From Clostridiales bacterium CCNA10 (GTDB lineage: Bacteria; Bacillota; Clostridia; Oscillospirales; Oscillospiraceae), in NCBI GenBank assembly GCA_003573975.1, contig AP018533.1, positions 3,162,319 to 3,226,318 on the forward strand: a stretch of 64,000 nt of DNA, read 5' to 3'. Position numbers and translations under genes: made by a program. Shown piece by piece: positions 33,394 through 42,228 of the stretch. The notes under the pieces are model-generated. The model saw nothing but the letters and a program-made list of their open reading frames with translations, was not told the origin of the DNA and did no database searches. The first letter of the stretch is position 1. Every line of letters begins with the position of its first letter.

Positions 33394-34359
33394 TCAGGGA
33401 TTCACGACATGGATGGGCGCGCCATCCAGATAGGCGCGGATGTTGTCCGCCGTGCAGTCCATGATGCGCTGGCGGGCCTCCTTGGCACCCCAGGACATAT
33501 GGGGGGTGATGATGCAGTTGGGGGCGGTGAGCAGGGGGTTGTCCGCACGGATGGGCTCGGTGTACACCACATCCAGGCCGGCGGCCGCCAGCTTGCCCGC
33601 TTTCAGGGCGTCGGTGACGTCCTGCTCGTCAATCAGCTGTCCGCGGGAGTTGTTGATCAGGATGGCCCCGTCCTTCATCTTGGCGATGTTGGCCTTGTTG
33701 ATCATCTTCTCATTGTCCGCAGTGAGATTGCAGTGGAGGAACACCACGTCGGACTGAGCCAGCAGGGTATCCAGGTCCACATACTCAGCGATGGCCTTGC
33801 CGGAGTCGTTGGGGTACAGGTCATAGGCCAGCACCTTCATGCCCAGGGCCTTGGCAATGCGGCCAGTGGTCTGGCCGATGCGGCCGAAGCCGATGATGCC
33901 GGCGGTCTTGCCGTCCAGCTCGATGAGGGGGTGGTCCCAGTAGCACCAGTCGATGTGATTGGCCCACTTGCCTTCGTGGACAGTCTTGTCGTGGTGGCCG
34001 ATGTGGTGGCACACCTCCAGCAGCAGGGCGATGGCGTACTGGCCCACACAGGCGGTGCCATAGGTGGGCACGTTGCACACCGGGATCCCCTTCTCCTTGG
34101 CATAGTCATAGTTGATCACATTGTAGCCGGTGGCCAGCACAGCGATCATCTTCAGATTGGGACACTTGTCCATGGTCTCCTTGGAGATGGGGGTCTTGTT
34201 GGTGACGATCACCTCCGCGTCGCCGATCCGCTCCGCGATGATGGGGGCCTCCACATAGGAGGTCCGGTCATAGACCTTCAGTTCCCCCATGCAGCTCAGC
34301 TGATCCCAGCTCAGATCGCCGGGATTTTCCGTATAACCATCCAGCACTACGATTTTCAT
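33394..34359 (-). CDS. D-2-hydroxyacid dehydrogenase, probably glycerate/hydroxypyruvate type
   Basis: A 321-residue NAD-dependent dehydrogenase. The Rossmann motif is G-F-G-R-I-G (157-162), and the catalytic residues of the family are in place: R239 in N-N-S-R-G, E268 in Y-T-E-P and H287 in T-P-H-M-S-W. It reduces a 2-oxoacid to the D-2-hydroxyacid. The divergent neighbour is a CdaR-like regulator followed by a glycerate kinase, which suggests glycerate/hydroxypyruvate as substrate (inference). The start follows AAGGAGG. Confidence 0.85.
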   Translation of the reverse strand: MKIVVLDGYTENPGDLSWDQLSCMGELKVYDRTSYVEAPIIAERIGDAEVIVTNKTPISKETMDKCPNLKMIAVLATGYNVINYDYAKEKGIPVCNVPTYGTACVGQYAIALLLEVCHHIGHHDKTVHEGKWANHIDWCYWDHPLIELDGKTAGIIGFGRIGQTTGRIAKALGMKVLAYDLYPNDSGKAIAEYVDLDTLLAQSDVVFLHCNLTADNEKMINKANIAKMKDGAILINNSRGQLIDEQDVTDALKAGKLAAAGLDVVYTEPIRADNPLLTAPNCIITPHMSWGAKEARQRIMDCTADNIRAYLDGAPIHVVNP

Positions 34360-34552
34360 TGCAGCAGCCTCCTTATTTGATATGGTGTTTCTCGATCCAG
34401 TCTCGCTTTTTTGTCCCTGGACCGCCGGTTCTCTGCAAATCCTCTTTACAGCCCAGGACTTTCTGCTTATACTACATGATAACGGAATCTCTATTGTACA
34501 AAATCCAAATTTATATCAATATTTTTATCTATTATCCAAAGGACGGTGCGGT

Positions 34553-35704
34553 ATGTTTATTTCAGAAGCAGCGGCCCTCTCCATTGTCCGCGAGATGAAG
34601 GAGATCACAGGCCACGACATCAACATCATGGACGGCACGGGCACCATCTTTGCCAGCACGGACCCGGGCCGTGTGGGGCAACGCCACGAGGGGGCCTGCC
34701 AGATCCTGTCCCAAAAGCTGCCCCGGCTGACGGTCCAGGAGGACCGCCGCCCCGGCGGCATCCGCCCGGGCGTCAACCTCCCCATCCAGCTGGACGGCGA
34801 GACGGTAGGGGTCATCGGCATCACCGGGAACCCGGAGGAGGTGGACTCCCTGGGCGCTATCCTCAAGCGCATGACAGAGATCATGGTGCGGGACGCCCGT
34901 CGGCAGGCTCAGGAGGATCTGCTGGACAGCGCCCGCCAGTGCTTCATTGAGCGGTGGCTCTTCTCCGAGGAGCCCGACCAGGCGGAACTGGAGCTGCGGG
35001 GCAATATGCTGGGGATCGACGTCACTGCCCGCTGGACTGTGGTGATCCTGGAGGTGCTGGAACCCCTCAGCCCCGGGCAGGCCGATGCGTCCCCCCAGGA
35101 GATGCGCAACGCTCTCTTTCTCAAGCACATCCGCCCCTATCTGAGCTCCCACCCCAACAGCCTGTGCGCAGTGATCAACCAGCGGATCCTGCTGCTGTTC
35201 CCCGACCGGAACCGGTACGAGGTCCTGGCCTGTGTCAACCAGATCCGCGGAGAGCTGGAGGGGGCCTATCAGGCGGCGGTGTGCGGCGGTATGAGCGCGG
35301 AGGGCCGGCGGGGGCTGGAGATCCGCCGCTGCTATCAGGAGGCCAGGACCGCCAGCCAGACGGCCCGGACGGACGGCGGCAGGCGTATTCTGCGCTATGA
35401 CGAGGTCTCTTTGGAGTTTCTTGCCGACAGCATCGCCCCGGACATCCGGCGGGATCTGGTCTCCCTGGTTTTCTCCGGCTGCACCCCGGAGGAGCGGGAG
35501 AGCATCCGCAGCACCGTCCTGCTCTATTTTCAGTATCACGGGGACGTCAAGCAGATGGCTGACGCCCTGTATGTCCACAAAAATACCGTACATTATCACT
35601 TACAGCGGATCCAGGCGCTCACCGGATACAGTGTCCGGGACCCCAGGGGATCCGTCCTGCTGTATCTGGCCTGCCTGTCCTCCCCCCAGGAGGAGGGCGG
35701 CTGA
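34553..35704 (+). CDS. CdaR-family regulator of glycerate metabolism
   Basis: A 383-residue regulator. ATG 34553 follows AAAGGACGG. Residues 1-125 form the sugar-diacid recognition domain (A-L-S-I-V-R-E-M near the start, I-N-I-M-D-G-T-G-T-I-F-A-S-T, G-E-T-V-G-V-I-G-I-T-G). The C-terminal PucR-type HTH reads Q-M-A-D-A-L-Y-V-H-K-N-T-V-H-Y-H-L. CdaR activates glycerate/glucarate genes in other bacteria; here it lies 34 bases before glycerate kinase and divergent from the dehydrogenase. Confidence 0.85.
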   Translation: MFISEAAALSIVREMKEITGHDINIMDGTGTIFASTDPGRVGQRHEGACQILSQKLPRLTVQEDRRPGGIRPGVNLPIQLDGETVGVIGITGNPEEVDSLGAILKRMTEIMVRDARRQAQEDLLDSARQCFIERWLFSEEPDQAELELRGNMLGIDVTARWTVVILEVLEPLSPGQADASPQEMRNALFLKHIRPYLSSHPNSLCAVINQRILLLFPDRNRYEVLACVNQIRGELEGAYQAAVCGGMSAEGRRGLEIRRCYQEARTASQTARTDGGRRILRYDEVSLEFLADSIAPDIRRDLVSLVFSGCTPEERESIRSTVLLYFQYHGDVKQMADALYVHKNTVHYHLQRIQALTGYSVRDPRGSVLLYLACLSSPQEEGG

Positions 35705-35738
35705 CCCGCAGAAAACGTATTGTTAAGGAGGAGCCGCT

Positions 35739-36977
35739 ATGTCCATTTACACCGACGCCCAGGAGATCATTCACAGCGCGCTGGAGGCCTGCCTGCCCGA
35801 CCAGGCGGTGCGCCGGGCCCTGGAGGGGAAAGAGCTGGGCTCCGGGCGCGTCTTTTTAGTCGCCCTGGGCAAGGCCGCCTGGCAGATGGCCCGCTGTGCC
35901 GCGGAGCTGCTGGGCCCCAGGCTGGAACAGGGCGTGGTGGTCACCAAGCATGGACACAGCCAGGGTGACATCCCCCGCTGTCAGGTCTTTGAAGGGGGGC
36001 ACCCGGTACCTGACGAGGGCTCCTTCCGGGGGACCCGGGCGGCCATGGAGCTGGTCCAGGACCTCGCGCCCCAGGATACCGTGGTCCTGCTGGTCTCCGG
36101 CGGCGGCTCCGCCCTGTTTGAGCGCCCCCTGATCCCGGCGGAGGAGCTGGCCCAGCTCACCAGCGCCCTGCTGGCCTGTGGGGCGGACATTGTGGAGATG
36201 AATACCGTCCGAAAGCGCCTGTCCGCGGTGAAGGGGGGCCGCTTCGCCCAGCTGTGCGCCCCGGCCCAGGTCTATTCCATCGTTCTGTCCGACATTCTGG
36301 GGGATCCCCTGGACATGATCGCCTCCGGCCCCGCCTATCCGGACCGCTCCACCTGCGCCCAGGCCCGGGCCATCGCGGAGAAGTACCAGCTCCCCCTGTC
36401 CGGCCAGGCCCGCGCCCTTCTGGACCAGGAGACCCCCAAGGAGCTGGACAATGTAGAGACCGTCATCACTGGAAGCGTGCGGGAGCTCTGCTCCGCCGCC
36501 GCCGCCGTCTGCCAGCGGCTGGGCTATGAGACCCATATCCTCACCGACCAGCTCTGCTGTCAGGCCCGGGAGGCCGGCTCCTTCCTGGCCTCCATCGCCC
36601 GCACCCACGGGCAGGAAGGACGCTCCCTGGCCTTCCTGGCGGGGGGCGAGACGGTGGTCCTCCTCACCGGCAAGGGGCTGGGCGGCCGCAACCAGGAGCT
36701 GGCCCTGTCCGCCGCTGAGGGGATCTCCGGCATGGAGAACGCCCTGATCTTCTCCCTGGGCTCCGATGGAACAGACGGTCCCACCGACGCCGCCGGCGGC
36801 ATCGTGGACGGCCAGACCCGGGGCAAGCTGGCCCAGGCAGGCCTGACCATCCACCAGGTCCTGGCGGACAACGACGCCTACCACGCCCTGGAGAAGGTGG
36901 GCGGGCTGATCCATACCGGCCCTACCGGCACAAATGTCAACGACGTGGCTGTCGTCCTGCTGAAGGCGGATAACTGA
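35739..36977 (+). CDS. Glycerate 2-kinase (MOFRL family)
   Basis: A 412-residue kinase that phosphorylates D-glycerate with ATP, feeding lower glycolysis at 2-phosphoglycerate. Features: A-L-G-K-A-A near residue 45, V-S-G-G-G-S-A-L-F (substrate loop), K-G-G-R-F, S-D-I-L-G-D-P-L-D-M-I-A-S-G-P and the C-terminal MOFRL domain ending G-P-T-G-T-N-V-N-D. The length fits the family. It follows the CdaR gene behind TTAAGGAGGAG and is probably co-transcribed with it. Confidence 0.9.
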   Translation: MSIYTDAQEIIHSALEACLPDQAVRRALEGKELGSGRVFLVALGKAAWQMARCAAELLGPRLEQGVVVTKHGHSQGDIPRCQVFEGGHPVPDEGSFRGTRAAMELVQDLAPQDTVVLLVSGGGSALFERPLIPAEELAQLTSALLACGADIVEMNTVRKRLSAVKGGRFAQLCAPAQVYSIVLSDILGDPLDMIASGPAYPDRSTCAQARAIAEKYQLPLSGQARALLDQETPKELDNVETVITGSVRELCSAAAAVCQRLGYETHILTDQLCCQAREAGSFLASIARTHGQEGRSLAFLAGGETVVLLTGKGLGGRNQELALSAAEGISGMENALIFSLGSDGTDGPTDAAGGIVDGQTRGKLAQAGLTIHQVLADNDAYHALEKVGGLIHTGPTGTNVNDVAVVLLKADN

Positions 36978-36991
36978 ATATCAAACAGAAA

Positions 36992-37027
36992 ACAGGCCGG
37001 GGAGCGCGGATGCGCACCCCGGCCTGT
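36992..37027. terminator. Hairpin terminator between convergent genes
   Basis: ACAGGCCGGGG (36992-37002) pairs with CCCCGGCCTGT (37017-37027) between the glycerate kinase and pepD stop codons. It is GC-rich with weak flanking T-runs and is placed to serve both genes. Confidence 0.65.
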
Positions 37028-37063
37028 CATCTTGTTCTGCGTGGTTTCCGGCGCTGCGGTGCA

Positions 37064-38503
37064 TCACTTGGAGCGCTTGAGCACCTCGACCACAAAATCC
37101 CAGATCCGCTGCACCGAGGAGATGCTCAGCCGCTCCCGGGGGGTGTGGATCTCAAACAGGTCCGGGCCGATGGAGACGCAGTCCAGACCGGGCAGCTTGC
37201 CGGCAAAGACGCCGCACTCCAGCCCGGCGTGGATGGCCTCGATCTTGGGCTCTTTTCCATACTGCTCCCGGAATACCTCTACCATCCGGTCCCGCAGGGG
37301 GGAGTCCTCCCGGTACTGCCAGCCGGTGTAGTCCCCGGCAAACTCCACCGTTCCCCCCAACTCCTCCATCAGGCAGGTCAGGCGGTCCTTGAGCATCTCC
37401 CTCTGGGAGTCCACCGAGCTGCGCACACAGAAGGAGGCCCGCAGGGAGGTCTCCTCCGTGGCCAGGATCCCCAGGTTCAGGGAGGTCTGCACCAGCCCGT
37501 GGATCTCCGCGCTCATGGCCTGCACCCCATTGGGCAGGCAGGCCAGCATACACAGGACCCGCCGGGTGGAGCTCTCGTCCATGGGCTCCTCTGCGGCAGC
37601 GGACGCCTCCGCCCGGATCCAGAGCGCCGGGTCGGTGACGCGGTACTCGTTGTGCAGCGCGGCCTCCATCTCCCGAACGGCGTCCAACACCGCCTGGGGA
37701 TCCGCCGCCACGACCCGGGCGGTGCAGGCCACGGGGATGGCGTTGTCCTTCAGGCCGCCGTCCACCCGCAGCAGCCGCAGCTCCGTCCGCCGGGCCGCCG
37801 CCCGGAGGATCCGGCCCATGAGCACATTGGCGTTGGCGCGCCCCTTGTGGATCTCCGCCCCGGAGTGTCCGCCGGTGAGTCCGCCCACCGCCACAGTCAC
37901 GCCCGCCCCGTCAAAGGGGGCGCGGGTCAGGGGGAGCAGGCAAGCGCTGGTATTGCCTCCGGCGCAGCTGACGGTGAAGATGCCCTCCGCCTCCGAATCC
38001 AGGTTCAGCATCTGCCGGCCCTTCAGCGGGGTGACGTCGATGGAGGCCGCCCCCAGCAGGCCGATCTCCTCGTCCACGGTGAACACCGCCTCCAGACGGG
38101 GGTGAGGCAGGCCCTCCGCGTCCAAAAGGGCCAGGGCCATCGCTACGGCGATGCCGTCATCTCCCCCCAGGGTGGTGCCCTTGGCATAGACAAAGTCCCC
38201 GTCCACCGCCAGGTCCAGCCCCTCCCGGCTCATGTCCTTCTGACAGTCGGCGGTCTGCTCACAGACCATATCCAGATGTCCCTGAAGGATCACCGGGGGC
38301 GCGGCCTCATAGCCGGGCGCGGCCTCCTTGATGATGATGATATTGTTGTCCCCGTCCTGGTGGTACTCCAGGCCCCGGGCCCGGGCGAAGTCCGCGCACC
38401 AGTCGCTGACGGCCTTGGTGTTCCGGGAGCCGTGGGGGATAGCGCACATCTCCTCAAAAAAACGGAACACGCTTTTGGGTTCCAAATGCTCCAATACGTT
38501 CAT
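37064..38503 (-). CDS. pepD: Aminoacyl-histidine dipeptidase (PepD, M20 family)
   Basis: A 479-residue metallo-dipeptidase. ATG 38503 follows AGAAAGGAG. Metal and catalytic residues of M20 are visible: H76 and D78 in G-H-L-D-M-V, D115 in G-G-D-D-G-I, E145-E146 in D-E-E-I-G and D169 in N-L-D-S-E. It hydrolyses X-His and other dipeptides in the cytoplasm. An oligopeptide transporter lies two genes upstream in the same orientation, consistent with peptide uptake and use. Confidence 0.92.
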   Translation of the reverse strand: MNVLEHLEPKSVFRFFEEMCAIPHGSRNTKAVSDWCADFARARGLEYHQDGDNNIIIIKEAAPGYEAAPPVILQGHLDMVCEQTADCQKDMSREGLDLAVDGDFVYAKGTTLGGDDGIAVAMALALLDAEGLPHPRLEAVFTVDEEIGLLGAASIDVTPLKGRQMLNLDSEAEGIFTVSCAGGNTSACLLPLTRAPFDGAGVTVAVGGLTGGHSGAEIHKGRANANVLMGRILRAAARRTELRLLRVDGGLKDNAIPVACTARVVAADPQAVLDAVREMEAALHNEYRVTDPALWIRAEASAAAEEPMDESSTRRVLCMLACLPNGVQAMSAEIHGLVQTSLNLGILATEETSLRASFCVRSSVDSQREMLKDRLTCLMEELGGTVEFAGDYTGWQYREDSPLRDRMVEVFREQYGKEPKIEAIHAGLECGVFAGKLPGLDCVSIGPDLFEIHTPRERLSISSVQRIWDFVVEVLKRSK

Positions 38504-38529
38504 AGTCTGAAACTCCTTTCTGAAAATCG

Positions 38530-38874
38530 TTACTTCCTCAGCCGGTAGCGCAGGCCGCCGGCGTCCTCCAGCAGCTGCTGTTCCAGCATATAGCGGATCA
38601 GCTTGGGGGCAAAGGCGGCCGGATCCTGTACACGGATACGGTTTTTGGACCAGAACATCCCGGCCTTGACGCCCTGGATCAGGGCCGGCAGCTCCTTTTG
38701 TGTGATGCTCCCGTGCTTTCGGAGATATTTTACCACAGTTCCCGCACACTTGTTCAGCAGGATCCGCTCCAGATCCGCCTCCTGCGTCATACTCTTCCTC
38801 AGGCCCCAGACATACAGAACGGCGGTGGCCAGAGCAAACAGAAGGATCCCCAGCACGATCTGTCCAAAGCTCAT
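38530..38874 (-). CDS. Hypothetical protein with one membrane helix and wHTH-like tail
   Basis: A 114-residue protein starting MSFGQIVLGILLFALATAV. Residues 4-24 span the membrane. The cytoplasmic remainder has K-Y-L-R-K-H-G-S-I-T-Q-K-E-L, winged-helix-like, followed by basic residues. It overlaps the PqqD-like gene by four bases (ATGA) and ends 26 bases before pepD, so the three are probably one operon. Function unknown. Confidence 0.65.
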   Translation of the reverse strand: MSFGQIVLGILLFALATAVLYVWGLRKSMTQEADLERILLNKCAGTVVKYLRKHGSITQKELPALIQGVKAGMFWSKNRIRVQDPAAFAPKLIRYMLEQQLLEDAGGLRYRLRK

Positions 38875-39230
38875 GCCTTCACCCGGTCCCTTCCCACAAA
38901 CAGGATAAAGCGGTTGTTGCGTAAAATCTGCATATATTTCACCAGCCGGTCGTACAGCGGCTCCGCCTTCTCCCCATAAGCCTCCTTCAGCTCCAGGGCC
39001 AGCTGGCCCACCGTCTTGACGCCGTCGATCCGCGTCCAGAGGAAGCTGCCATACTCATCCAGCTTGATGTGGCTCACCCGGGGGGTGTGGAACAGCTTCT
39101 GGGCCAGGGTGTTGTAAAAGCCCCGGTTTACCATGTGGATGGTGACCACCCCGTCCTCCCCCCGGTCCCAGGTGTTCTGCCCGTTGACCGCAGGAACGAA
39201 GTCCAGATAATTTTCCTTCTTCTTTGCCAT
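38871..39230 (-). CDS. PqqD-family protein
   Basis: A 119-residue protein starting MAKKKENYLDFVPAVNG behind AGGAGAATTTTT. It has the PqqD layout: W-D-R-G-E-D-G-V-V-T-I, then F-L-W-T-R-I-D-G-V-K-T-V-G-Q-L-A-L-E-L. PqqD proteins are usually peptide chaperones for radical SAM maturases, but no maturase or precursor peptide is adjacent here, so the partner is unknown. It is coupled to the membrane protein downstream. Confidence 0.8.
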   Translation of the reverse strand: MAKKKENYLDFVPAVNGQNTWDRGEDGVVTIHMVNRGFYNTLAQKLFHTPRVSHIKLDEYGSFLWTRIDGVKTVGQLALELKEAYGEKAEPLYDRLVKYMQILRNNRFILFVGRDRVKA

Positions 39231-39255
39231 AAAAATTCTCCTATATTGGCCCAAA

Positions 39256-39285
39256 CCGGGCTGCATACTCAAGTATACAGCCCGG
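39256..39285 (-). terminator. Hairpin after the OPT transporter gene
   Basis: CCGGGCTG (39256-39263) pairs with CAGCCCGG (39278-39285), with additional imperfect inner pairs. It lies between the OPT stop and the PqqD-like start; the T-run is weak. Confidence 0.5.
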
Positions 39286-39303
39286 CAGAGGGAAACGCAA
39301 CGC

Positions 39304-41292
39304 TTAGTTGGACTTCTTCTTGCTGTCCTTGGTCGCGAAGAAGTAGATGGTCAGCAGGACGCCGGCGAAGCACACCAGGCCGCCGATGCTGCCGATGCTG
39401 AACACACCACTGAGGTTGATCTTATCGCTGAGGTACAGCTCCTTGCCCGCGGCGTCCAGGCCGATGGGGATGATGGCCAGAACGGCCAGCAGGATGCCCA
39501 CGATACCCTCGCCGGCGATGAGGCCGGAGGAATAGAGCACACCGGACTGCACAGAGTCGTTCTTCGCCTTCTCAGATCCGTATGCGCGCTTCTCCAGATA
39601 CCAGCGCAGCGCGCCACCCAGCATCATGGGCACGGACAGGTAGATGGGCAGATACAGGCCGATGGCGAAGGGGAGCACGGGGATGCCCAGGATCTCCACC
39701 ACGATGGCGATGAACACGCCGGTGAACACCAGGTTCCAGGGCAGGTTGCCGCCCATGACGCCCTCCACGATCATCTTCATCAGCATCGCCTGGGGTGCGG
39801 GCAGATCGTCGGAGCCATAGCCGCCCCAGGCCATGCTCAGCAGGTACAGGATCGCGCCGATGACCACCGCGGACACCACGACGCCGATCATCTCGCCGAT
39901 CTGCTGCTTTTTGGGGGTGGCACCCACCAGGAAGCCGGTCTTCAGGTCCTGGGAGGTGTCGCCAGCGATGGCGGCAATGACGCAGATGATGCCGCCGATG
40001 ACGATGGCGGCGATCATGCCCTGGATCCCGTCGTTGCCGGTGGCCTTCAGCAGCATGGTGGAGATCAGCAGGGTGGCGATGGCCATGCCGGACACCGGGT
40101 TATTGGAGGAACCGATCAGGCCCACCATCCGTGAGGAGACGGTGGCAAAGAAGAAGCCGAACACGATCACGATCAGGGCCGTGAAGAAGTTCAGGGGGAT
40201 GGCGGGCAGCAGCCACATGACCACCGCGATGAGCAGCACGCCCAGCAGAACAAGCTTCAAGGGCAGATCCTGCTCCGTGCGCAGGGTGCCGGCGGCACGG
40301 CCCTTGCCATAGTCGCCCATGGCCTCCTTGAAGGTCCGGACGATGAGGGGCAGGGACTTCACCAGGCTGAGCACGCCGCCGCAGGCCACCGCGCCGGCGC
40401 CGATGTAGCGCAGGTAATTGCCCCACAGGGCGGAGACGCCCTGTGCATCAACCAGCTGGTTGATGGTCATGTCGGTGACGGGGAACATAATGGTCTCGCC
40501 GCCGAACAGCACCATCAGAGGCATGATGACCAGCCAGCCCAGGATGCCGCCGGCAAACAGGTAGGAGGACACCTTGGGTCCACAGATGTAGCCCACGCCG
40601 GCCAGGGCGGGCAGCACGTCGATGCCCACGCCGGAGCCGCGGTAGGCGGGGATGTCATAGGTGATCTCGCTGGGGAAAATTTTCAGGCCGTCCGCCACAA
40701 ATTTGTAGATGGCGGCGATACCCAGGCCGGAGAACACGGTGGACGCCTTGGCGCCGCCCTCCTCGCCGGCAATGAGGACCTCGGCGCAGGCCTGGCCCTC
40801 AGGATAGCCCAGCACGCCGTGCTCCTTGACGATCAGCGCGCTGCGCAGGGGGATCATCATCAGAACGCCCAGCAGGCCGCCGCACAGGGCGATCAGGCCG
40901 ATGGTGATCATGGAGGGAGTGTCGCACAGGCCCTCCTTGGCCCACATGAACAGGGCGGGCAGGGTGAAGATGGCGCCCGCGGCCACCGACTCACCGGCGG
41001 AGCCGATGGTCTGAACCATGTTGTTTTCCAGGATGGAGTCTCGCCGCAGAACCTTGCGGATGACACCCATGGAAATCACTGCCGCGGGAATGGACGCCGA
41101 CACCGTCATGCCAACACGCAGTCCCAGATACGCGTTTGCTCCGCCGAAGATGATGGCCAGCAAAGCGCCCAGCAGGATGGATACTGCTGTGAACTCCGGC
41201 ATGACCTTGTCGGCAGGAACATAAGGTTGGAATTTCTTGTCTTCCACGATTTTCGTTCCCTTCTCTGTTTGATTTTTCTTTCTCCGCGCCAT
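39304..41292 (-). CDS. OPT-family oligopeptide transporter
   Basis: A polytopic transporter of up to 662 residues with about 14-16 hydrophobic segments. OPT hallmarks: L-L-G-A-L-L-A-I-I-F-G-G-A-N-A-Y-L-G-L near residue 45 and Y-P-E-G-Q-A-C-A-E-V-L. It imports peptides or related metal-chelates by cation symport. The ATG at 41292 has a weak ribosome-binding site. An in-frame GTG 16 codons later, behind GAAGGGAACG and leading into E-D-K-K-F-Q-P-Y-V-P, is a plausible true start. Confidence 0.9.
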   Translation of the reverse strand: MARRKKNQTEKGTKIVEDKKFQPYVPADKVMPEFTAVSILLGALLAIIFGGANAYLGLRVGMTVSASIPAAVISMGVIRKVLRRDSILENNMVQTIGSAGESVAAGAIFTLPALFMWAKEGLCDTPSMITIGLIALCGGLLGVLMMIPLRSALIVKEHGVLGYPEGQACAEVLIAGEEGGAKASTVFSGLGIAAIYKFVADGLKIFPSEITYDIPAYRGSGVGIDVLPALAGVGYICGPKVSSYLFAGGILGWLVIMPLMVLFGGETIMFPVTDMTINQLVDAQGVSALWGNYLRYIGAGAVACGGVLSLVKSLPLIVRTFKEAMGDYGKGRAAGTLRTEQDLPLKLVLLGVLLIAVVMWLLPAIPLNFFTALIVIVFGFFFATVSSRMVGLIGSSNNPVSGMAIATLLISTMLLKATGNDGIQGMIAAIVIGGIICVIAAIAGDTSQDLKTGFLVGATPKKQQIGEMIGVVVSAVVIGAILYLLSMAWGGYGSDDLPAPQAMLMKMIVEGVMGGNLPWNLVFTGVFIAIVVEILGIPVLPFAIGLYLPIYLSVPMMLGGALRWYLEKRAYGSEKAKNDSVQSGVLYSSGLIAGEGIVGILLAVLAIIPIGLDAAGKELYLSDKINLSGVFSIGSIGGLVCFAGVLLTIYFFATKDSKKKSN

Positions 41293-41604
41293 ATTCCGGC
41301 GCAGCCGCTCTCCTGGACGGCCGCCGCCGTCCTGTCCTCAGAGGCGGGCCGTCTGGCCTCCCCTCAAGGACATAGCCTTTTTATTGTATAAAATTTCACT
41401 GTATTCGTCAAGCCCTACTTCTCCCCTTTCGCGGATATTTGCGCCCCCCCACCTCAGCGCCTGAACCTCCACATGTACGCCCCTTCGACGAGATCCACAG
41501 GCACGGAGCAAAAAGTTCACAATTCAAATATTAACCACAAGGTCTATTTGTGCTATGCTGTCTGAAAATAGACCTTGTGGTCAATTATTTTTGGAGGCAG
41601 ACCT
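41293..41604. other. OPT/tetR divergent intergenic region
   Basis: About 310 bases without a gene. The right half holds the palindromic TetR operator and presumably the tetR promoter. The left half is the OPT upstream region, GC-rich with no clear promoter that I can identify. Confidence 0.5.
41534..41581 (+). promoter_or_regulatory. Palindromic TetR operator
   Basis: ACCACAAGGTCTATTT (41534-41549) and its perfect reverse complement (41566-41581) are separated by 16 bases and lie 23 bases before the TetR-family start codon. Typical in position and symmetry for autoregulation. Confidence 0.75.
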
Positions 41605-42225
41605 ATGAAGCGGGATGAAAAAAACCAGCAGACCCGGCGCAGGACCCTGGACCGCGCCCTGTCTGAATTTTCGGAAAAGGGCTATGGCGGCAGCTCAGTG
41701 AACACCATCTGCGCTGTCCAGGGGATCTCCAAGGGGATCGTCTATCACTATTTTGAGAACAAGGATCAGCTGTATCTGAGCTGTGTGGAGGAGTGCTTTC
41801 AGCGCCTGACCGCTCACCTCAGCGCCGCCCTTCAGGCAGAGGAGCCCGGCCCGGTGGAGGAACAGCTGGGCCGGTATTTTACCGCCCGTATGGACTTCTT
41901 CCAGGAGAACCCGGTCTATCAGCCCATCTTCTGTGAAGCTGTCATCTCGCCTCCCGGGCGGCTGCTTGAGCAGATCCAGGCATGCCGGAAGGACTTTGAC
42001 GCCCTGATCATATCCACGCTGGAGCGTCTGCTGCGCCAGCTGCCGCTGCGCGCCGACATCACCATGGATGAAATTGTGGACCTGTTCCGCCAGTTCCAGG
42101 ACTTCATCAACGCCCAAACCCAATCGACTGATGTTCCCGCCGGAGAGCGCTTTGCCCGCCGGGACGCCCAGTGCCGCAGGCTGTTGAAGGTACTGCTCTA
42201 CGGCGTAACAGAAAGGAGATCTTAA
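41605..42225 (+). CDS. TetR-family repressor
   Basis: A 206-residue regulator. ATG 41605 follows TTGGAGG. The N-terminal HTH reads L-D-R-A-L-S-E-F-S-E-K-G-Y, V-N-T-I-C-A-V-Q-G-I-S-K-G-I-V-Y-H-Y-F, a textbook TetR motif. The ligand domain is variable. It is transcribed ahead of a MATE exporter gene (three-base gap), which it probably controls through the palindrome upstream of its own start. Confidence 0.9.
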   Translation: MKRDEKNQQTRRRTLDRALSEFSEKGYGGSSVNTICAVQGISKGIVYHYFENKDQLYLSCVEECFQRLTAHLSAALQAEEPGPVEEQLGRYFTARMDFFQENPVYQPIFCEAVISPPGRLLEQIQACRKDFDALIISTLERLLRQLPLRADITMDEIVDLFRQFQDFINAQTQSTDVPAGERFARRDAQCRRLLKVLLYGVTERRS

Positions 42226-42228
42226 TAT

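Noticed and set aside
37010..38548. 512-codon plus-strand frame
   Set aside because: Antisense to pepD, whose metal-binding residues are all present on the minus strand.
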